From: an uncultured Burkholderiales bacterium | Lineage (GTDB): Bacteria; Pseudomonadota; Gammaproteobacteria; Burkholderiales; Burkholderiaceae_C | Length of the DNA: 9,984 nt | Direction: 5' to 3' | NCBI GenBank assembly: GCA_903952885.1 | Contig: CAJBHE010000211.1 | Location: forward strand, 1 to 9,984 | Part shown: one piece after another, positions 7,012 through 9,984 of the stretch | Layout: each line of letters starts with the position of its first letter | How positions within the stretch are numbered: position 1 is the stretch's first letter | Translations under genes and position numbers: made by a program | Notes under the pieces: model-generated | The model's input: only the letters and a program-made list of their open reading frames with translations | What the model was told of the DNA's origin: nothing | Databases searched by the model: none

Positions 7012-7057
7012 CAGCCCCGTGAAGCAAACCCCCGAAAAGTCGGGATGCCTGGGGCTG
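7012..7057 (-). promoter_or_regulatory. Possible leader stem-loop covering the lptD ribosome binding site
   Basis: On the minus strand CAGCCCC (7057-7051) is perfectly complementary to GGGGCTG (7018-7012), which holds the only Shine-Dalgarno-like bases before the lptD ATG at 7007. Between them lies a smaller hairpin, CCCGA (7044-7040) with TCGGG (7035-7031). A fold of the leader could therefore hide the ribosome binding site. The pairing is seen directly; a regulatory role is inference. Confidence 0.35.
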
Positions 7058-7061
7058 TTTG

Positions 7062-7077
7062 TAGAATTTAGATTATC
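7062..7077. promoter_or_regulatory. Possible back-to-back -10 elements for amgK and lptD
   Basis: TAGAAT at 7062-7067 (plus strand) and GATAAT at 7077-7072 (minus strand) each differ from TATAAT at one base and point in opposite directions within the 71-bp divergent gap. The minus-strand element would give an lptD leader of roughly 55-60 bases. The plus-strand element would start RNA only about five bases before the amgK ATG. No good -35 box accompanies either, so confidence is low. Confidence 0.25.
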
Positions 7078-7078
7078 C

Positions 7079-8218
7079 ATGAGCACACCCTCCATTTCCC
7101 AGGCTTCGAGCGCATCGTTCCAAGCCTCAGCCTATGCCCCCCTTGAATGGGCGCAGCCCGAGCGCCAAGCGGCTTTTCATCAATGGCTAGACGCCCAAGC
7201 CAGCGCGCACGGCGTGCTTCCAGCCAGCGTGCGGGCGGCCTCGGCGGATGCCAGCTTCAGGCGCTATTTCCGCGTCGGCACAGCCCAAGGCTCGTGCATC
7301 GTCATGGACGCCCCGCCTGACAAAGAAAACTGCGAACCCTTTGTTCGTATTGCCCGCCTGATGCTCGACGCAGGCCTGTACGCCCCGCGCATCTTGGCGT
7401 GGGACGAGCGGCAGGGCTTCATGTTGCTGGACGACATTGGCTCGCAAACGATGATGGATGTCATCAACCGTGACGACTCGCAGGCTAACCACGGCTTGTA
7501 CATGCGCGCCGTTGATGCCCTGTTGACTTTGCAACAAAGCAGCCGCCCTGGCGTGCTGCCAGCCTACGATGAGGCCTTGCTTCAGCGTGAGCTGTCGTTG
7601 TTCCCCGATTGGTACCTTACCCAACACCGCCAGCTGCAAATTGACAGCACCCAGCGCGAGATGCTGGACAAAACTTTCAAGACCATCGTTCAGCGCAACT
7701 TGGCCGCGCCCAGCGTTTATGTGCACCGCGACTTCATGCCGCGCAATTTGATGATGCCGCATGACCCCGCCGAACAACGCTTGGGTGTGCTCGACTTCCA
7801 AGACGCGGTCTATGGCCCCATCACTTACGACATCGCCAGCCTCATGCGCGATGCGTTTTTGACTTGGGAAGAAGACTTTGTGCTGGACGTCACCATCCGT
7901 TATTGGGAGCGCGCTCGCAAACTCGGCCTGATGGATTTTGAAGACTGGCACAGCGACTTTGGCGCGTTTTACAGAGCCGTGGAGTGGATGGGCCTGCAAC
8001 GCCACCTCAAAGTGGCCGGCATCTTTGCGCGCCTCACCCTGCGTGATGGCAAGCCCAAGTACTTGGCAGATGCGCCGCGTTTCATCAGCTACATCCGCAC
8101 CACCGCCAGCCGTTACAGCGAGCTCACACCCCTGCTGCGCCTGATTGACAAGATTGAAGGCACAGAGCCCGCTATCAGCTTGGCCTTCCCACGGCTCACG
8201 CCAGGCGGACGAGGTTAA
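7079..8218 (+). CDS. amgK: N-acetylmuramate/N-acetylglucosamine kinase-like phosphotransferase (AmgK family)
   Basis: AmgK phosphorylates the anomeric position of N-acetylmuramic acid and N-acetylglucosamine with ATP, so that recycled cell-wall sugars re-enter UDP-MurNAc synthesis. The 379-residue product has the aminoglycoside-phosphotransferase fold: a nucleotide-binding N-lobe with ASFRRYFRV (58-66), CIVMDAPP (73-80) and the hinge-like FMLLDDIG (114-121). The catalytic loop is HRDFMPRN (216-223), with Asp218 as the likely base, and LDFQDA (238-243) carries the metal-binding Asp239. It is divergent from lptD, the position amgK holds in Pseudomonas, which supports the specific name over a generic phosphotransferase. 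In Pseudomonas murU, the next enzyme, is adjacent; here rsmE follows after 2 bp. ATG 7079 is chosen because the upstream in-frame TTG at 7007 would overlap the lptD start codon and adds 24 residues unlike the family. No Shine-Dalgarno precedes the ATG. Substrate is inferred, not proven. Confidence 0.85.
   Translation: MSTPSISQASSASFQASAYAPLEWAQPERQAAFHQWLDAQASAHGVLPASVRAASADASFRRYFRVGTAQGSCIVMDAPPDKENCEPFVRIARLMLDAGLYAPRILAWDERQGFMLLDDIGSQTMMDVINRDDSQANHGLYMRAVDALLTLQQSSRPGVLPAYDEALLQRELSLFPDWYLTQHRQLQIDSTQREMLDKTFKTIVQRNLAAPSVYVHRDFMPRNLMMPHDPAEQRLGVLDFQDAVYGPITYDIASLMRDAFLTWEEDFVLDVTIRYWERARKLGLMDFEDWHSDFGAFYRAVEWMGLQRHLKVAGIFARLTLRDGKPKYLADAPRFISYIRTTASRYSELTPLLRLIDKIEGTEPAISLAFPRLTPGGRG
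8211..8214 (+). promoter_or_regulatory. Shine-Dalgarno of rsmE inside the amgK 3' end
   Basis: GAGG ends six bases before the ATG at 8221 and overlaps the final codons of amgK, whose TAA is at 8216-8218. This places the ribosome binding site under ribosomes finishing amgK and supports translational coupling of the pair. Confidence 0.6.
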
Positions 8219-8220
8219 GG

Positions 8221-8952
8221 ATGGCGCGCTTTTACTGCCCCCTACCCTTGGTGTCCGGCCAATTGGTGGATTTGCCCCCCACAGCCGCCCGCCACGTGCA
8301 AGTGCTGCGCATGCAGCCCGGCCACTCCTTGACGCTGTTCAACGGCCAAGGCGGCCAATTCAGCGCCGAAGTGCAACACATGGGCCGCAGCGACGTGCGT
8401 GTGGTGGTGGGCGAGCACAGCGATGTGGAATGCGAGGCGGCGGTTCAAGTGCACTTGGCTGTGGGCATGCCCGCCAACGAGCGCATGGATTGGCTGGTTG
8501 AAAAAGCCACCGAGTTGGGCGTGTATCGCATCACCCCCTTGATGACCGAGCGCAGCGTGATTCGCCTGACGGGCGAGAGAGCCGAGAAAAAGCAAGCGCA
8601 TTGGCAAGCCGTGGCCGCGAGTGCGAGCGAGCAGTGCGGGCGTAACCGCGTGCCTTTCATTGATGTGCCTGAACGTTTAGATGCCTGGCTGACGTGTCAA
8701 ACGGCGCAGGCTGATGTGGTGCATGGGGTTTTGTCACTGCACGCGACTACGCAGCCTTTGACTGCCCTGCGCAGTGGTGCAGCAGCTACGGCCAAGACTT
8801 GGGTGTTGCTCAATGGACCAGAGGGCGGATTGACCGACGCAGAAGACGCTGCGGCCCGCGCCAATGGCTTTGTGGCGCTAAGTTTGGGCGCGCGTGTGTT
8901 GCGTGCCGAAACGGCAGCGCTGGCGGCGTTGAGTCTGCTTTCTTTGGTTTAA
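8221..8952 (+). CDS. rsmE: 16S rRNA m3U1498 methyltransferase RsmE
   Basis: Methylates N3 of U1498 in 16S rRNA, near the decoding centre, using S-adenosylmethionine on the assembled 30S subunit. The 243-residue length matches the family. An N-terminal PUA-like RNA-binding domain (about 1-70) opens with FYCPLPL and contains RHVQVLRMQPG (24-34). The SPOUT methyltransferase domain follows, with EKATELGV (94-101), SEQCGRNRVP (136-145), LLNGPEGGLT (196-205) and LGARVLRAETA (222-232), the last two forming the knotted SAM site. ATG 8221 lies 2 bp after the amgK stop, with GAGG at 8211-8214 at good spacing inside the end of amgK, so the two genes are almost certainly co-transcribed. The gene converges on metW with 26 bp between stops and no recognisable terminator. 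Confidence 0.96.
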   Translation: MARFYCPLPLVSGQLVDLPPTAARHVQVLRMQPGHSLTLFNGQGGQFSAEVQHMGRSDVRVVVGEHSDVECEAAVQVHLAVGMPANERMDWLVEKATELGVYRITPLMTERSVIRLTGERAEKKQAHWQAVAASASEQCGRNRVPFIDVPERLDAWLTCQTAQADVVHGVLSLHATTQPLTALRSGAAATAKTWVLLNGPEGGLTDAEDAAARANGFVALSLGARVLRAETAALAALSLLSLV

Positions 8953-9000
8953 GTGCCTGGCTGGGCTAGTCCCGTGCTTTAGGTCCGTTCGAACTTAAAC
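8947..9000. repeat. 8-bp inverted repeat spanning the rsmE and metW stop codons
   Basis: GTTTAAGT (8947-8954) and ACTTAAAC (8993-9000) are perfect reverse complements flanking a 38-base interior that contains both convergent stop codons. The interior has only weak further pairing (GGG 8963-8965 with CCC 8971-8973) and no T run follows, so it is not a standard intrinsic terminator. It could be chance or a weak shared 3'-end structure. Confidence 0.35.
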
Positions 9001-9560
9001 ACCGCAGTGCCCGCCATCAAGTTGGGCCATACGTCAACGCGTTGGCCATCTTGCAAGCCAAACAAATCAGTCAGATGCAGGCCGTTTTTTTGCGCGAGCT
9101 CCTCAAAATCTTTGAACGTCCCCACGCGGATGTTGGGCGTGTCGTACCACTGGTAGGGCAGGCGCTTGGTCACGGGCATTCGGCCTTGCAAAACGCTCAG
9201 GCGGTTGGGCCAGTGGCCAAAGTTTGGGAAGGCGACGATGCCGGTTTTGCCCACGCGTGCGGTTTCGCGCAGCATGGTTTCGGCGTTGCGCAAGTGTTGC
9301 AAGGTGTCGATTTGCAGCACCACGTCAAACGATTGGTCGGCAAACACGCTGAGGCCTAAATCGAGGTTGAGTTGCAGCACGTTCACGCCGCGTTGCACGC
9401 AGGCTTGCACATTGGTGTCGTCTAGCTCTACGCCGTAGCCTGTGCAGGCTTTGTGTTGTTGCAAGTGGGCCAGTAAAGCGCCGTCGCCACACCCGAGGTC
9501 AAGCACGCGGCTGCCTTGGGGCACAAGGGCGGCAAAAGCCACTAAGTTGTCGTAGGTCAT
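8979..9560 (-). CDS. metW: Methionine biosynthesis protein MetW
   Basis: MetW is a methyltransferase-fold protein that accompanies MetX in many proteobacteria and is tied to homoserine acylation; its own chemistry is not well defined. The 193-residue product has the class I SAM-binding motif VLDLGCGDGALL (19-30), the acidic GVELD (43-47), the FDVVLQIDTLQHL segment (78-90), and the family-typical AFPNFGHWPNRL (110-121) and LPYQWYDTPNIR (134-145). The start ATG at 9560 overlaps the metX stop as ATGA, and GGAG lies seven bases upstream inside metX (9571-9568), so the two are translated in concert. Promoter and any methionine-responsive control lie outside the window, upstream of metX. Confidence 0.95.
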   Translation of the reverse strand: MTYDNLVAFAALVPQGSRVLDLGCGDGALLAHLQQHKACTGYGVELDDTNVQACVQRGVNVLQLNLDLGLSVFADQSFDVVLQIDTLQHLRNAETMLRETARVGKTGIVAFPNFGHWPNRLSVLQGRMPVTKRLPYQWYDTPNIRVGTFKDFEELAQKNGLHLTDLFGLQDGQRVDVWPNLMAGTAVFKFERT

Positions 9561-9984
9561 GCGGCAACTCCGGTGTGTGCGATTTGAGCCACTGGCGTGG
9601 CCAGTTCATCGTTGATGCGCGCAAAGTACGAGCGCACCACATTCATGTAGCGGGCGTCGTCCAGCAAGAACGCATCGTGGCCATGTGGCGCGTCAATTTC
9701 GGCGTAGCTCACATCGCGTTGGTTGTTGAGCAAGGCTTGCACCATCTCGCGGCTGCGTTCGGGGGAGAAGCGCCAATCTGTGGTGAAGCTGACCAGCAAA
9801 AATTTGGCGGCTGTGCGCGCAAACGCCGCCGACAAATCACCACCATAAATGCGGGCTGGGTCAAAGTAGTCGAGTGCGCGGGTGATGAGCAAATAGGTGT
9901 TGGCATCAAAGTACTCGCTGAACTTGTCGCCTTGGTAGCGCAAGTAGCTTTCGATTTGGAACTCCACGTCTTTGGTCGTGTAGA
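9557..9984 (-). CDS. metX: Homoserine O-acyltransferase MetX (C-terminal part, start outside window)
   Basis: Acylates the homoserine hydroxyl from acetyl-CoA or succinyl-CoA, the first committed step of methionine synthesis. About 141 C-terminal residues are visible out of roughly 370-380; the frame stays open to the right edge, and the GTG at 9967 is an internal Val. The alpha/beta-hydrolase fold end is plain: FQIESYLRYQGDKF and the following YLLITRALDYFD, then TTDWRFSPERSREM with the catalytic Asp (visible residue 69), and HGHDAFLLDD with the catalytic His (visible residue 102). The nucleophilic Ser is outside. Whether the donor is acetyl- or succinyl-CoA cannot be told here, because the discriminating residues are upstream. 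It overlaps metW by 4 bp as the first gene of a metXW pair. Confidence 0.95.
   Translation of the reverse strand, partial: YTTKDVEFQIESYLRYQGDKFSEYFDANTYLLITRALDYFDPARIYGGDLSAAFARTAAKFLLVSFTTDWRFSPERSREMVQALLNNQRDVSYAEIDAPHGHDAFLLDDARYMNVVRSYFARINDELATPVAQIAHTGVAA

Noticed and set aside
7007..7078. TTG start at 7007 extending amgK by 24 residues
   Set aside because: It would overlap the lptD start codon on the other strand and the added residues do not resemble the family N-terminus; ATG 7079 fits better.
7187..8005. Long open frame of 272 codons on the minus strand inside amgK
   Set aside because: It lies fully antisense to a well-recognised kinase gene, its translation matches no family I know and is rich in His/Gln/Val/Ala as typical of the mirror frame of GC-rich coding DNA.
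9965..9967. GTG at 9967 as the start of metX
   Set aside because: The frame continues open to the window edge with family-like sequence (Tyr-Thr-Thr-Lys-Asp before it), and the visible part is far shorter than MetX.

Overview
The window looks like an ordinary chromosomal segment of a betaproteobacterium, probably order Burkholderiales and perhaps Comamonadaceae. This rests on the gene families and how they are grouped: a MaeB-type malic enzyme, an lptD-surA-rsmA block divergent from an AmgK-like sugar kinase, and a metX-metW pair. Composition is moderately GC-rich, and all genes read as intact apart from the two cut by the window edges. No tRNA, rRNA, insertion sequence, prophage or CRISPR array was seen. 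The largest gap between genes is about 176 bp.

Layout, left to right. Bases 1-1619 (+) hold the C-terminal two thirds of an NADP-type malic enzyme with a fused phosphotransacetylase-like domain. It is followed by an AT-rich tandem repeat and a strong hairpin terminator. A short regulatory-looking stretch with a 16-bp perfect palindrome leads into a 185-residue barstar-family protein (1796-2353, +). A bidirectional terminator (2385-2419) separates it from a convergent minus-strand operon, transcribed lptD -> surA -> rsmA (7007 down to 2425). Divergent from lptD, across 71 bp, lie amgK (7079-8218) and rsmE (8221-8952) on the plus strand. Converging on rsmE are metW (8979-9560) and the 3' part of metX (9557-9984), both on the minus strand.

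Functionally, the centre is about outer-membrane building and ribosome maturation. LptD is the outer-membrane LPS translocon, and SurA is the periplasmic chaperone that helps fold LptD and other barrels. RsmA and RsmE are 16S rRNA methyltransferases, and AmgK phosphorylates cell-wall amino sugars for recycling. MetX and MetW belong to homoserine acylation in methionine synthesis, and MaeB links malate to pyruvate and NADPH.

I found no clearly new multi-gene system. The points most worth a second look are the barstar-like protein, which keeps barnase-contact residues but has no ribonuclease partner in view, and the palindrome plus paired TTTCGAA motifs upstream of it. Also notable are a TTG-only start for rsmA in the same frame as the end of surA, an LptD with a reduced cysteine set, and a leader fold that could cover the lptD ribosome binding site.
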